This document shows, one piece after another, positions 1 to 8,647 of a stretch of DNA of 33,098 nt. The notes under the pieces were generated by a model. It ran no database searches and was not told where the DNA came from. It worked only from the letters and a program-made list of their open reading frames with translations. Source of the stretch: Alphaproteobacteria bacterium. GTDB taxonomy: Bacteria; Pseudomonadota; Alphaproteobacteria; Rickettsiales; UBA3002. Position 1 is the first letter of the stretch. Each line of letters begins with the position of its first letter. The position numbers and the translations under genes were made by a program. The stretch covers positions 1-33,098 of the forward strand of contig JALHRI010000021.1 in the NCBI GenBank assembly GCA_022841525.1. Direction: 5' to 3'.

Positions 1-1
1 G

Positions 2-781
2 CTGAAACCACGCTATCGCCAGTCGACAGCTGCACTCGGTGCAGTACTCAACCGTGCGGGTTATGCACTGATTGTCGCATCACGCAATCTGGTGCGTTTC
101 ATGAACCACCATGTCACGCACGAAGCGTCGGACTGGTTTGTGCATGACTTGCCCAAACTGCATAAAAAAGTGCACGAGATTCTGGCGCGCCAGCGCGTCG
201 ATTACGGTAAATATTATTACTTTTACGGCTATCCCTATCAGGCACTCGCCATTTTGGGCATTTACGGTGAACGCTCCACCGAGGAGCGTTTTGATGCCTA
301 TGAGCTAGGCAAACTCGTGACCGCGAATGATCGTGTGTTCGACCTTGGCACGAATTGCGGTTTTGTTGCACTCTACACGGCGCTGCGCACGGGTTGCTAT
401 GCTGAGGGCATCGACATCAACCCTTATATGATTGAAATCGGTAACGCGTGCGCCAAATACCTGCGCATCAGTGATCGCGTAAAACTTCACGCCACCAAGA
501 TTCAGGATTTCAAACTCGAAAAGCCTTACAGCATCGTATTCTCATTCGCGACGCATTGGACGGACGACGCAAACTACCGTGTACCGCTGCGCGAACATTT
601 TGAGCGCTGCGCCGACTATCTACAAAGTGGCGGAAAGTTGCTATTTGAAACGCATGCAGCCGATGTCGGTAATGCAGCGTTCTATGCGGCGATTGAAACA
701 TTCGGCGATCTCTTCACCCTCGAATCCAAACGCGATACAGATCGCGGCACCCGCCACCTCTATCTTTTTAGAAAAAAATAA
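2..781 (+). CDS. SAM-dependent methyltransferase (5' end outside the window)
   Basis: The frame is open to the left edge from codon 2-4, so this is the C-terminal part of a longer gene; the GTG at 92 is internal and should not be taken as the start. A class I Rossmann methyltransferase signature is visible: VFDLGTNCGF (motif I, SAM binding), then an acidic GIDINPYMIEIG strand end, then SFATHWTDD and a GGKLLFETH strand. The fold predicts methyl transfer from SAM to a small molecule or sugar. It is followed at once by a second methyltransferase-like gene (783) and lies upstream of the proposed phosphoramidate genes. In Campylobacter the phosphoramidate locus also carries two methyltransferases (Cj1419, Cj1420), so O-methylation of the modification is a reasonable guess, but the substrate cannot be read from the sequence. 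Fold call is strong; role is inference. Confidence 0.8.
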   Translation: MKPRYRQSTAALGAVLNRAGYALIVASRNLVRFMNHHVTHEASDWFVHDLPKLHKKVHEILARQRVDYGKYYYFYGYPYQALAILGIYGERSTEERFDAYELGKLVTANDRVFDLGTNCGFVALYTALRTGCYAEGIDINPYMIEIGNACAKYLRISDRVKLHATKIQDFKLEKPYSIVFSFATHWTDDANYRVPLREHFERCADYLQSGGKLLFETHAADVGNAAFYAAIETFGDLFTLESKRDTDRGTRHLYLFRKK

Positions 782-782
782 T

Positions 783-2177
783 ATGAAATCTGCCCTTAAA
801 ACACTCGTCCCCAAACCGATATATGCTACGTTGCGCCGTTTTAAGCGTGCTGCCTATGCGCTTTATTTACCACTTCCTGACGCACAAGCACTCCCGGCAT
901 CTTATCGTCATTTGCCCGGCCAGTTTGATTTCATAACGCTGGAATCTTATCTCGCGCAGTATGATGCTGCTACGCCCGAATACCGACGTACGCTTGCTCA
1001 CGGATTATTTTACACGATTGCGCTGGAGCCGATGCATGGACAAGTCGTCAGTTGGGAATATACGCAACGCAAACATGGCTCGCATGTACTTTATCGCTAT
1101 CTGCGTGCCGCCTGGTATTATGGTACAGGCGCGATAGATGAGGCGGTCAAAATACTAAGCGCACTCGCCGAGCAACGTCATGAATCGCTTGCTATATTGC
1201 TGGCCGGTGCATGTTTGCTGCGACCGAATGGCAGGGAACAGGAAGCACGAGCGATATTACTGCGTGCCCATCAACAATTTCCGGATGATATCGCTATAGC
1301 CATTACGCTCGCACAGGCGCATTTCGTGTTGCGTGAAACCATAGTGGCAAATCATATTCTTGCTGCTATCGAAACACCATGGCGTGCATTCCTTAAACAG
1401 CACGATAAGGAAAATACTGAAACACACAATGAATTACAGCGTGCACTTAGTAAGCGCACCACGCATCGCCACTCGCATTACGACGACACGATTTATGCCG
1501 AATCGCAAATAAAGCTCCATTGGGAGCCTTACTATCGTGATATGTTGGGTGAGCCTGCGCATGTATTTTTTGGTTGGCTCCGGCGTTTTTATGTTTCTGC
1601 ATTTGACGAGATAATCGCCAATGAACCACAGACTGATGCTATCATCAATTTCGGAGTGATGTGTGGGCAGGCTGATTACGAAGCCGCGTGTCAATACCCG
1701 GATATCCAATTTTATGGTGTGGATAGGCAGCAGGCTACCAAAGACTTTAATGATATGGCGTATCAATCGCCGAATCTCGAATTTTTAGCCGGTGACATAG
1801 AAACGCTATTGCCGTTGCTTGTCAAAAAACACAAGTCTGTTGCTTTTTTCCATGCGCGTACCGCGACACTTTTATACCCGGAACGCATGCGTGCACTGTA
1901 TAAGCAATGCGCTGCGCTTAGCGTACGCCATATAAGCCTGTTTGAAAATCTTGCGCCCAACCATCATGCTTACCGTTATTTCGATTATGCCGATTTCCCG
2001 CAGGACGCGATCATCTACAAAAATCACCAATTCATTCATCACTATCCACGCTATCTGGAAGAGGCGGGGTATCGTGTAGTGGCCGAGCAACGCGTTGCTT
2101 CGCCAAGCGTACAAGCCGATAGTGCGATTGATTGGGGTTCCGTACATGTCTATTTACGCGCAACCCTTGTTGATTAG
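783..2177 (+). CDS. TPR-like/methyltransferase-like two-domain protein
   Basis: 464 residues from the ATG at 783, one base after the upstream stop; the same frame is open further upstream inside the previous gene, but the junction favours 783. Residues about 95-250 look like helical TPR-type pairs (AWYYGTGAIDEAVKILSALAEQ, then LLAGACLLRPNG and EARAILLRAHQQFPDD). Residues about 285-464 resemble a Rossmann methyltransferase: INFGVMCGQADYEAA in the motif I position, FYGVDRQQ after strand 2, and a C-terminal SVHVYLRA strand. The glycine-rich loop is not canonical, so SAM binding is uncertain. It is translationally close to the methyltransferase before it and nine bases from the phosphotransferase-like gene after it. 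Probably a glycan-tailoring enzyme; specific function unknown. Confidence 0.6.
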   Translation: MKSALKTLVPKPIYATLRRFKRAAYALYLPLPDAQALPASYRHLPGQFDFITLESYLAQYDAATPEYRRTLAHGLFYTIALEPMHGQVVSWEYTQRKHGSHVLYRYLRAAWYYGTGAIDEAVKILSALAEQRHESLAILLAGACLLRPNGREQEARAILLRAHQQFPDDIAIAITLAQAHFVLRETIVANHILAAIETPWRAFLKQHDKENTETHNELQRALSKRTTHRHSHYDDTIYAESQIKLHWEPYYRDMLGEPAHVFFGWLRRFYVSAFDEIIANEPQTDAIINFGVMCGQADYEAACQYPDIQFYGVDRQQATKDFNDMAYQSPNLEFLAGDIETLLPLLVKKHKSVAFFHARTATLLYPERMRALYKQCAALSVRHISLFENLAPNHHAYRYFDYADFPQDAIIYKNHQFIHHYPRYLEEAGYRVVAEQRVASPSVQADSAIDWGSVHVYLRATLVD

Positions 2178-2186
2178 GGGGGTATA

Positions 2187-3233
2187 ATGTGGTTCAGGCG
2201 CGCACAGCGTCAGGTTTTATTCCTCAGCTCTTCGCCAGTCGATGAAGTCTGGACGCGCTCTACTGCGCTCGCCTGCCACAAGGCTGGATTGTCCATCGAA
2301 GTTGCCATTGTCGGTGATTGCAGCAATAGCGTAGGTGCTGATGCATTGGCGCTTTACAAAAAAGCGGGCATTAAAGCGCGCAATACCAGTTTCGCGGTGG
2401 CCGCTAAAATTCCTACGCAAATTGCCGTCACCGCATCCAGCGGTTTGGAGCGCAATATATTTCCCACAAGCGCAAAATACTTTGTGCATATGCCGCATTC
2501 CATCGTAAGCCTGCATATGATCTATCCCGCAGATGCGTTTGATGGGTATGATGTGTTGCTCGCCGCAGGCCCCCACCATGTGGCGGAGTGGAACGCGATC
2601 AACAAAACACCAAAGCCTTCCTACGAGGTCGGTTATGGCAAACTTGACGTGCTGCACGAAAAAATGCTGCAGCATTCGCGAAGCAAAAATACTAAGCCCC
2701 ATATTCTCATCGCGCCAAGCTGGGGGCAGGATAATCTGCTCGATAGATGCGGCGTGGCGCTGGCCAAAGCCTGCGTGACCGAAGGCTATGCAGTGACCGT
2801 GCGTCCGCATCCGCTTTTCTTCCTCGATAACGCGCCTGTACTTGATGCGCTTGGAGCCGTAAACGACATCAGCATCGAATCACCCTTTGAAGGTGACGGT
2901 GCGATTTTTACAGCCGATATTCTGGTGGGTGACTATTCGGGCATTGGTTTTGAATTCGCAGCACTGCGTAATAAACCTGTCGTGTCGGTCGATGTGGGAT
3001 TGAAAATCGTGAACCCCAACTGGCAATCACTTGGTATCGCACCGCTCGAGATTGCCCATCGCCAGAAACTCGGGCCCGTCGTGGCGTCCGAACTTGGGCA
3101 GATTATCGGCGCAATCAAACACGCCCTCGCATCATCAACCACACCCGTGACGGATTATCTTTCTGCGCCACCGGGTGCATGTGCAGCGAAATCAGTCGTC
3201 GTGTTGCAATCTCTATTGCGAGGTGCCGCATGA
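2187..3233 (+). CDS. CDP-glycerol glycerophosphotransferase-like protein (TagB/TagF family)
   Basis: 348 residues; the start at 2187 follows a strong Shine-Dalgarno (AGGGGGG, 2174-2182). The C-terminal catalytic half of the TagF/TagB family can be recognised: HMPHS near residues 101-105, LIAPSWG near 174-180, VRPHP at 205-209 and ILVGDYSGIGFEFA near 245-258. In the family, the RPHP histidine and the DYS/E segment bind the CDP-alcohol donor and move a phospho-alcohol onto an acceptor with release of CMP. No membrane segment is evident. Because neighbouring genes appear to make a CDP-activated phosphoramidate, this enzyme is a candidate for moving the P-N group from CDP to a sugar hydroxyl; that is inference from mechanism and context. 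It could equally move glycerol phosphate or another phospho-alcohol. Its stop overlaps the next start (ATGA). Confidence 0.6.
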   Translation: MWFRRAQRQVLFLSSSPVDEVWTRSTALACHKAGLSIEVAIVGDCSNSVGADALALYKKAGIKARNTSFAVAAKIPTQIAVTASSGLERNIFPTSAKYFVHMPHSIVSLHMIYPADAFDGYDVLLAAGPHHVAEWNAINKTPKPSYEVGYGKLDVLHEKMLQHSRSKNTKPHILIAPSWGQDNLLDRCGVALAKACVTEGYAVTVRPHPLFFLDNAPVLDALGAVNDISIESPFEGDGAIFTADILVGDYSGIGFEFAALRNKPVVSVDVGLKIVNPNWQSLGIAPLEIAHRQKLGPVVASELGQIIGAIKHALASSTTPVTDYLSAPPGACAAKSVVVLQSLLRGAA

Positions 3234-4315
3234 CCCGCGCCATTATCCTTGCCGCAGGGTTTGGCAGCCGCCTCATGCCGCTCACCACATCATCCCCCAA
3301 GGGCATGGTGCCGCTTTGTGGTGTGCCGCTACTCATGCGCCAAATCTCCGTGCTGCGTGCAGCAGGCATTCACGACATCACCATCGTTGGCGGTTATCAC
3401 GAAGAGGCGCTCTATGGCCTCGGCTACCCCGTGGTGCGCAACGCCGAATATGCCACTACCAACATGGTTGAATCGCTCATGCGCGCCCGCCATGTGCTGG
3501 ATGGCTCCGCAGATATACTCATGTGTTATGGCGATATTGTTTACGAATCACGCGTACTCGATACCGTTCTGAACACGCAAGCCGACATTGCTATCACCGC
3601 CGATCTGGGGTGGGAGAAGCTATGGTCAGCACGCATGGAGAATTACGCGAGTGATGTTGAAACCTTCAAAATGCGCGATGGTAAAATTATCGAACTCGGC
3701 AAAAAGCCAACAGATTTAAAAGAAGTCGAAGCGCAATATATTGGGCTGGTTAAATTTTCAGCGGCCGTACAATCGCGCATCCTCACGTTTTACGACGCGT
3801 TAGATCGCGCTGCGACTTACGACACGAAAAGCTTCGATAACATGTATATGACCAGTTTCCTGCAAGGGTTGATCGACGCAGGGTTCGACGTGCGTCCAGC
3901 ACTCATTACCAATGGCTGGTTGGAGGTCGATACGCTCGAAGACCACACGCGTTACGAAGCATTACAAAGCGAAGGAAGTCTTGCCGAGATTTGCGATTTG
4001 CCAGCACCTACAACGCTAGATGCACTGCTCAAACGCCCCATATTATTTGATGCGAGCAATCTCGATATGTTGTCGCGTAAGCTTGAGATTGTCGGTACGT
4101 TACACACATCCTATCAGGGCACAAAGCCTGCGGGCAACGTTGCCACGCCCGAAGAAGCAGCCATGTTGCTCGCACAGCTCCTCAAAGCGTTCGACGACAC
4201 GAACGATTATCGTTACCTCAACACTGTCATCAAGGCCTTGGGCGGTACGCTCAAGAATCCACGCCCCGCATGGCAGGCCGAGCTGGAGCAGCTCGTGGCA
4301 GCGAGGCTGTCATGA
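3230..4315 (+). CDS. Nucleotidyltransferase, LicC/Cj1416-like (candidate CTP:phosphoglutamine cytidylyltransferase)
   Basis: The start is the ATG at 3230, overlapping the upstream stop by four bases (361 residues). The N-terminus is a canonical NTP-transferase: AIILAAGFGSRLMPLT with SSPKGMVPL (Arg14 and Lys24 for triphosphate binding), VGGYHEEAL, TTNMVESLMRA near residues 77-87, and a metal-binding LMCYGDIVYES. GWLEVDTLEDH near residue 228-238 is typical of sugar-phosphate and choline-phosphate cytidylyltransferases. Residues about 245-361 form an extra helical domain without a recognised motif. Cj1416 of C. jejuni, a related nucleotidyltransferase, joins CTP with phosphoglutamine. A similar reaction is proposed here because the glutamine-kinase-like and hydrolase-like genes lie just downstream. 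A conventional sugar or choline-phosphate cytidylyltransferase cannot be excluded. Confidence 0.75.
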   Translation: MTRAIILAAGFGSRLMPLTTSSPKGMVPLCGVPLLMRQISVLRAAGIHDITIVGGYHEEALYGLGYPVVRNAEYATTNMVESLMRARHVLDGSADILMCYGDIVYESRVLDTVLNTQADIAITADLGWEKLWSARMENYASDVETFKMRDGKIIELGKKPTDLKEVEAQYIGLVKFSAAVQSRILTFYDALDRAATYDTKSFDNMYMTSFLQGLIDAGFDVRPALITNGWLEVDTLEDHTRYEALQSEGSLAEICDLPAPTTLDALLKRPILFDASNLDMLSRKLEIVGTLHTSYQGTKPAGNVATPEEAAMLLAQLLKAFDDTNDYRYLNTVIKALGGTLKNPRPAWQAELEQLVAARLS

Positions 4316-5124
4316 GAAGCATCAACCTCACCGTGATTGCCGACAGAAGCTGCAGTACCACGCGCACCTATCTCGAATATCTGCGCGCAGCAGGGCTGAA
4401 GCCGCAACGTCTGTGGTTGGTGGATTTTGGCGCCTGTTCGCTGCTTGCGCGCCTGAAGCCCATGAAGCGTACCATGCCTGCGCCGTTCTTGTCAGAGAAT
4501 GCGGCGTATCGTGAGCTTTGCATGAACATTCAGCGCGAGGCAGGTGTTGCGCCTATCGATTATTTCGCGCAATGGAACGGTGAAGACTATGCCGAGCATG
4601 TTAGCTATTTGCGTGCCCGTGATTTTGACGACACTGCAATGCAAGCGCGCATGAAAAAACATGCCGACACCGCGTTTTTATATACGAACGGCGGCATTGT
4701 ACCCGCAGCAATTTTGAATGCGCCGGGCGTGCGTGTACTGCATATTCACCCTGGCATCGTGCCTGATGTGCGCGGGTCGGATTGTTTGTTATGGTCAACG
4801 CAGCTGCGAAACAAAATCGGCGTGAGCTGTTTTTACATGAGCGCAGGCATTGATGAAGGTGACTTGATTGCCCAGCAGGAATGGGAGATTCCAAAACTTC
4901 CATCGCTGGCTGATTGCCTGAATCCGCGTGATGAAGACATAGGCTACCGCGCGTTGCTTTACGCGCTCGACCCGCATTACCGCGCGCAACTGCTCATCAA
5001 AGCCATTGGCGACGCGGCGGATTTGCGCAAGCTACCATCGCGCCCGCAGCCCAAAGCATCGCGCCCTGCCTATCTTTGGCTGCACCCCAGATTGCGCCTG
5101 AAATTTATGCGCGAGGCGTTCTGA
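4312..5124 (+). CDS. Formyltransferase-like protein
   Basis: 270 residues from the ATG at 4312, overlapping the upstream stop (ATGA). The central motif LHIHPGIVPDVRGSD (residues 143-157), followed by GIDEGDLIAQQ (179-189), matches the formyltransferase core, in which N-x-H-P...PxxRG and a later D-x-G-x-I provide the Asn/His/Asp triad. Here the His (146) and Asp (181) are kept, but the Asn position is His144. Family members use 10-formyl-tetrahydrofolate to formylate amino sugars or amino acids; the altered triad makes formyl transfer plausible but not certain. Residues 1-125 are poorly conserved with FGAR- or Fmt-type enzymes as far as I can judge. It sits between the nucleotidyltransferase and the glutamine-kinase-like fusion with overlaps on both sides, so it likely serves the same modification. 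Confidence 0.65.
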   Translation: MRSINLTVIADRSCSTTRTYLEYLRAAGLKPQRLWLVDFGACSLLARLKPMKRTMPAPFLSENAAYRELCMNIQREAGVAPIDYFAQWNGEDYAEHVSYLRARDFDDTAMQARMKKHADTAFLYTNGGIVPAAILNAPGVRVLHIHPGIVPDVRGSDCLLWSTQLRNKIGVSCFYMSAGIDEGDLIAQQEWEIPKLPSLADCLNPRDEDIGYRALLYALDPHYRAQLLIKAIGDAADLRKLPSRPQPKASRPAYLWLHPRLRLKFMREAF

Positions 5125-8051
5125 TGAAACCCTGCGTCATCATACTCGGTGCGGGCGCACCGCCCGGCGATAACCAACCTTTCGGCTTGCAACGCGTCAC
5201 GCTTGATCGCCGCGTGCTCGACTGGCAAATTGATGCGTTTGCGCCGCTTGATGCCGATATTCATTTCGTCGGCGGGTATGACATGGAATTGGTGCAGCAG
5301 CATTTTCCCAAACTGACTTATCATCACAATCCCAACTGGCGTGAAACAGGCGCGGTTGCCTCGCTTGCCATGGCGCTTGATGCCTTTGCACCCAAGGGGG
5401 ATGCCTATATCGCCTACTCCGACATTCTCATCCGCCCTGCGCTGGTAGAGGCGTTGGCCGCTACCGATGCTGCGCGCTGCGCTGTTGCGTATGATACACT
5501 GGGTGTGCAACAATCACGCCCGCCTGAAACCATTGGTGATAAAGAATTCGTAGGGCTAGTGCGCGTACCCTTTGCGCTGTGTGATGTATTCAAACGCCAC
5601 GCTAGTGAAGTGGCAGCTGCGTCGCCGCGTGCGCATCTTTCCAAGCTCTTTGCGAAAATGGAGCATCACTTACTTGATGCGCATGATCAATGGGCGCATG
5701 TGGAATATGGACGCTCGGTCGCCAAATTTGTGATGGGTAGCAAAGCAACGACGCTTGAGTGTTTGCAACCACGCCTCACGCATTCCAGCATTCTGCCGCT
5801 ATCTTATTTCACACGCAGGCATTATCGAGAAAATTCCGATGCGGTGGTTGCAGCATTGCTGCAGCAATTTTCTAGCGCCGCACATCTCGTCGTGCGCTCT
5901 AGCGCAACGGACGAGGACGGTTTCAGCAAAGCCAATGCAGGTCGTTATCACTCGGAGTTGAATGTCATTCCTAGCACCGACGCACTACGCAAAGCGATTG
6001 AGAAAGTGTTCGCCTCCTATTCAGGTGACGACGCAGCGGATGAAGTATTAGTGCAACCCCAATTGGCAGATGTCGTGGCGAGCGGCGTAGTATTCACCCG
6101 TACGCTGGAAAATGGCGCGCCTTATTATGTTATCAATTATGCGCTGGGTGGTGACACTACGGCGATTACGGCGGGCGCACAGACGCAGCATGTGAAGAAA
6201 TATGTAGCGCGCTGTGCACCTGAATCGGTGATTATGGCGCTGCCTTTGCGCATCCAGAACATACTGCGCGCTGTGAGCGAGATTGAGCAATGCGTGTGCC
6301 ACGACGCACTGGATATTGAATTCGCGCTTGATAGCCGCGACGCTGTCACCACCTTGCAAGTGCGACCCTTGATGATTGACGACACGCATCAAGATCGTGG
6401 TGTGGATACGCAAGTGACCGAGTTGCTGCAGGAATTGCATCAACGCCTGCAAACCTACGAACCCCCACCCAAAGGACAAGTGGGCACGCACACAGCATGG
6501 AGCGTGATGGCAGACTGGAACCCTGCTGAAATCGTCGGTGTGACGCCTGCACCGCTGGCGCTTGATTTGTATCGCCAGATTATTACGGACGAGATATGGG
6601 CGCAGCAACGCCACGAAGTTGGCTATCGTGATCTGCGCCATACGCCACTCATCCAAAACTTTGCAGGCCATGCGTTTGTAGATGTGCGCGCCAGCCTGAA
6701 TTCTTTTATTCCCGCATCGCTTGCAGCAGAGCAGGCGAACCTCTTGGTTAACGCGGCGCTTAAGCAGCTTAACGCGCACCGCGAATGGCACGACAAAGTG
6801 GAGTTTGAATTACTGCCAACCTGTCTCGATTTTGATTTTGCAAAATGGCAGACGCGTTATCCAGCAATAGATGCAAGCATGTGGCGCGACGGGTTACGCA
6901 ATGTTACGCGCAACATTATCGCACGCACGGCGAGTGATGTCATGGCCGCCGAAACGCTCGAAGCGCACTGCGCAACACTTGAAACGCCTGCTGAACCCTT
7001 CGCTGATTGGCTAAAGCAAACACTTGCGCACACCGCACATGGCGCATTGACCTTCGCGCATCTGGCGCGCGCGGGATTTGTTGCGGCATCTTTGCTGCGC
7101 TCGGCAGTTGCAAAAAATATACTCAGTGCCGGGCGTTCTGCTGCACTGATGGAATCAATCGAAGGTGTGGGGCATATGTTCACCAATGCTGCCGCAGACG
7201 TGCGCGAAGGCCGTATGACGCGTGCAGATTTTATCGCGCGATTTGGCCATTTGCGCCCTGGCACCTATGATATCGCAACACCTGCTTATCGCGCTGCGGC
7301 GGAGCGGTATCTCGACCCTGTCATTGCTTCGGCAAAAACAACGCATCCACAAACTTTCACGTGGACGAAGGGCGAAGCCGCCGCACTCAATGAAGCATTA
7401 CAAACGCTTGATATTGGTTTGGATGCGGAATCGCTGTTGGCATTCATCATCAAAGCAGTCGCAGGCCGTGAATATGCCAAGTTCGTATTCACGCGACTGC
7501 TTTCTGCCGCACTCGATGCGCTCGAAGTGCGCGGTAAATCCTTGGGCATTCCTGCGAAGCGTTTGCCGGCTATGCCGCTTGCCTTATGGCTAGAGAATGC
7601 GGCGAGTGAGAACATCGTGAAAGAAACGCAGTCGCGTTATCGCGCACACCGTTTGGCGGGGGCGATGATGTTGCCATCGGTGATGGTTGCGCCTGATGAA
7701 ATCTATGCCTTCGAAATACCGCCGAGTGATCCGAGCTTCATCACCACCCGCAACGCGCGCGCCGCATTGTGCCTGTTGAAATTGGGCGAAGCTGCAACGC
7801 GTGAGGCAGTGGAAGGTAAAATCGTCGCTATCACCCATGCCGACCCTGGATTTGACTATTTGTTTTCGCTCGGCATGTGTGGTCTTATCACCGCTTATGG
7901 TGGGCCGAATTCGCACATGGCGATTCGTGCGTGCGAATATGGCATCCCCGCCGTGATAGGCATTGGCGAGGAAGCATTCGGCAATTTGCGCAGTGGCGTG
8001 ATGATAGAAATAAACGGCGCACAACGCCGATGGGGAGCAGAAGGAATCTAA
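5124..8051 (+). CDS. Nucleotidyltransferase-like / PEP-synthase-like fusion (candidate L-glutamine kinase)
   Basis: 975 residues from the ATG at 5124 (TGATG junction). Residues 1-225 resemble a nucleotidyltransferase (VIILGAG, RVLDWQIDAF, FVGGYDMELVQQHF, NPNWRETGAVASLAMAL, YIAYSDILIRP), but the usual GxGxR...PK nucleotide loop is replaced by GAGAPPG...LQRV. Residues about 250-455 are a PEP-synthase/PPDK ATP-grasp domain (VVRSSATDEDGFSKANAG near 254-271, VLVQPQLADVVASGVVFT, DIEFALDSR, LQVRPL). The end is the swivelling phosphohistidine domain GGPNSHMAIRACEYGIPAVIG with His931 as predicted phospho-carrier. No PEP/pyruvate TIM barrel is recognisable. This layout over about 750 residues fits Cj1418, which phosphorylates the amide nitrogen of glutamine with ATP. 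The N-terminal fusion is extra and its nucleotide binding is doubtful. Its stop overlaps the next start by one base. Confidence 0.75.
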   Translation: MKPCVIILGAGAPPGDNQPFGLQRVTLDRRVLDWQIDAFAPLDADIHFVGGYDMELVQQHFPKLTYHHNPNWRETGAVASLAMALDAFAPKGDAYIAYSDILIRPALVEALAATDAARCAVAYDTLGVQQSRPPETIGDKEFVGLVRVPFALCDVFKRHASEVAAASPRAHLSKLFAKMEHHLLDAHDQWAHVEYGRSVAKFVMGSKATTLECLQPRLTHSSILPLSYFTRRHYRENSDAVVAALLQQFSSAAHLVVRSSATDEDGFSKANAGRYHSELNVIPSTDALRKAIEKVFASYSGDDAADEVLVQPQLADVVASGVVFTRTLENGAPYYVINYALGGDTTAITAGAQTQHVKKYVARCAPESVIMALPLRIQNILRAVSEIEQCVCHDALDIEFALDSRDAVTTLQVRPLMIDDTHQDRGVDTQVTELLQELHQRLQTYEPPPKGQVGTHTAWSVMADWNPAEIVGVTPAPLALDLYRQIITDEIWAQQRHEVGYRDLRHTPLIQNFAGHAFVDVRASLNSFIPASLAAEQANLLVNAALKQLNAHREWHDKVEFELLPTCLDFDFAKWQTRYPAIDASMWRDGLRNVTRNIIARTASDVMAAETLEAHCATLETPAEPFADWLKQTLAHTAHGALTFAHLARAGFVAASLLRSAVAKNILSAGRSAALMESIEGVGHMFTNAAADVREGRMTRADFIARFGHLRPGTYDIATPAYRAAAERYLDPVIASAKTTHPQTFTWTKGEAAALNEALQTLDIGLDAESLLAFIIKAVAGREYAKFVFTRLLSAALDALEVRGKSLGIPAKRLPAMPLALWLENAASENIVKETQSRYRAHRLAGAMMLPSVMVAPDEIYAFEIPPSDPSFITTRNARAALCLLKLGEAATREAVEGKIVAITHADPGFDYLFSLGMCGLITAYGGPNSHMAIRACEYGIPAVIGIGEEAFGNLRSGVMIEINGAQRRWGAEGI

Positions 8052-8647
8052 TGCGTGTCGTCATTACACAGCGCGTGGATAGTGTTGAAGATCGTGCCGA
8101 GAAGCGCGACGCGCTCGATCAGGCATGGGCGACGACTTTGCCGAAACTGCTTGGCGGTGATGTGACCATGCTGCCGCTTGCCAATATCCCCGAAAAAGCA
8201 ACGGCAGCGCTGGAAGTTACGAAGCCAGAATTACTTGTGCTCAGCGGCGGCAATGATATTGGCCAAGCCCCCGAGCGCGATGCGACGGAGGCCGCCGTGC
8301 TCGATTATGCCAAGCAACATCAGCTTCCCGTATTGGCCGTGTGCCGTGGTATGCAATTTATGCAGCACCATTTAGGTGGCGCGCTGGTGAAACTGGAAGG
8401 GCATGTCGCAACCGAACATGCCGTGCGTTCGCGGGATGGTTCTGAGCTCATCGTGAACAGCTATCACCATTTCGGTATCGCGACATTAGCGGCGGGGCTG
8501 AACGCGCTTTATACGCATGCAGATGGTTCTATCGAAGCAGCGCAGCACGCCGAGTTGCCGTGGCTTGCCATCATGTGGCACCCTGAGCGAGCTATGCCGC
8601 CTGAAGCAAATGCGTGGTTAGCCGAAAAATTGAAGGGTTTGCTATGA
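8051..8647 (+). CDS. Class I glutamine amidotransferase-like hydrolase (candidate gamma-glutamyl-CDP-amidate hydrolase)
   Basis: 198 residues, starting in a TAATG junction. The peptidase C26/GATase-I nucleophile elbow AVCRGMQF places the catalytic Cys at 98; NSYHHFG (136-142) and MWHPER with His177 and Glu179 complete the triad. LSGGNDIG (65-71) is the oxyanion strand typical of gamma-glutamyl hydrolases. The protein is short for a PuuD-type enzyme and matches the approximately 200-residue Cj1417 class, which removes glutamate from gamma-glutamyl-CDP-amidate to free CDP-phosphoramidate. Position directly after the glutamine-kinase-like gene supports this. Enzyme class is clear from motifs; exact substrate is inferred from the neighbourhood. 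The gene ends in an ATGA overlap with the ABC ATPase. Confidence 0.8.
   Translation: MRVVITQRVDSVEDRAEKRDALDQAWATTLPKLLGGDVTMLPLANIPEKATAALEVTKPELLVLSGGNDIGQAPERDATEAAVLDYAKQHQLPVLAVCRGMQFMQHHLGGALVKLEGHVATEHAVRSRDGSELIVNSYHHFGIATLAAGLNALYTHADGSIEAAQHAELPWLAIMWHPERAMPPEANAWLAEKLKGLL

Noticed and set aside
579-782. Upstream extension of the 783-2177 gene to an ATG at 579.
   Set aside because: The extra part lies wholly inside the previous methyltransferase gene, and the start at 783 follows its stop directly.
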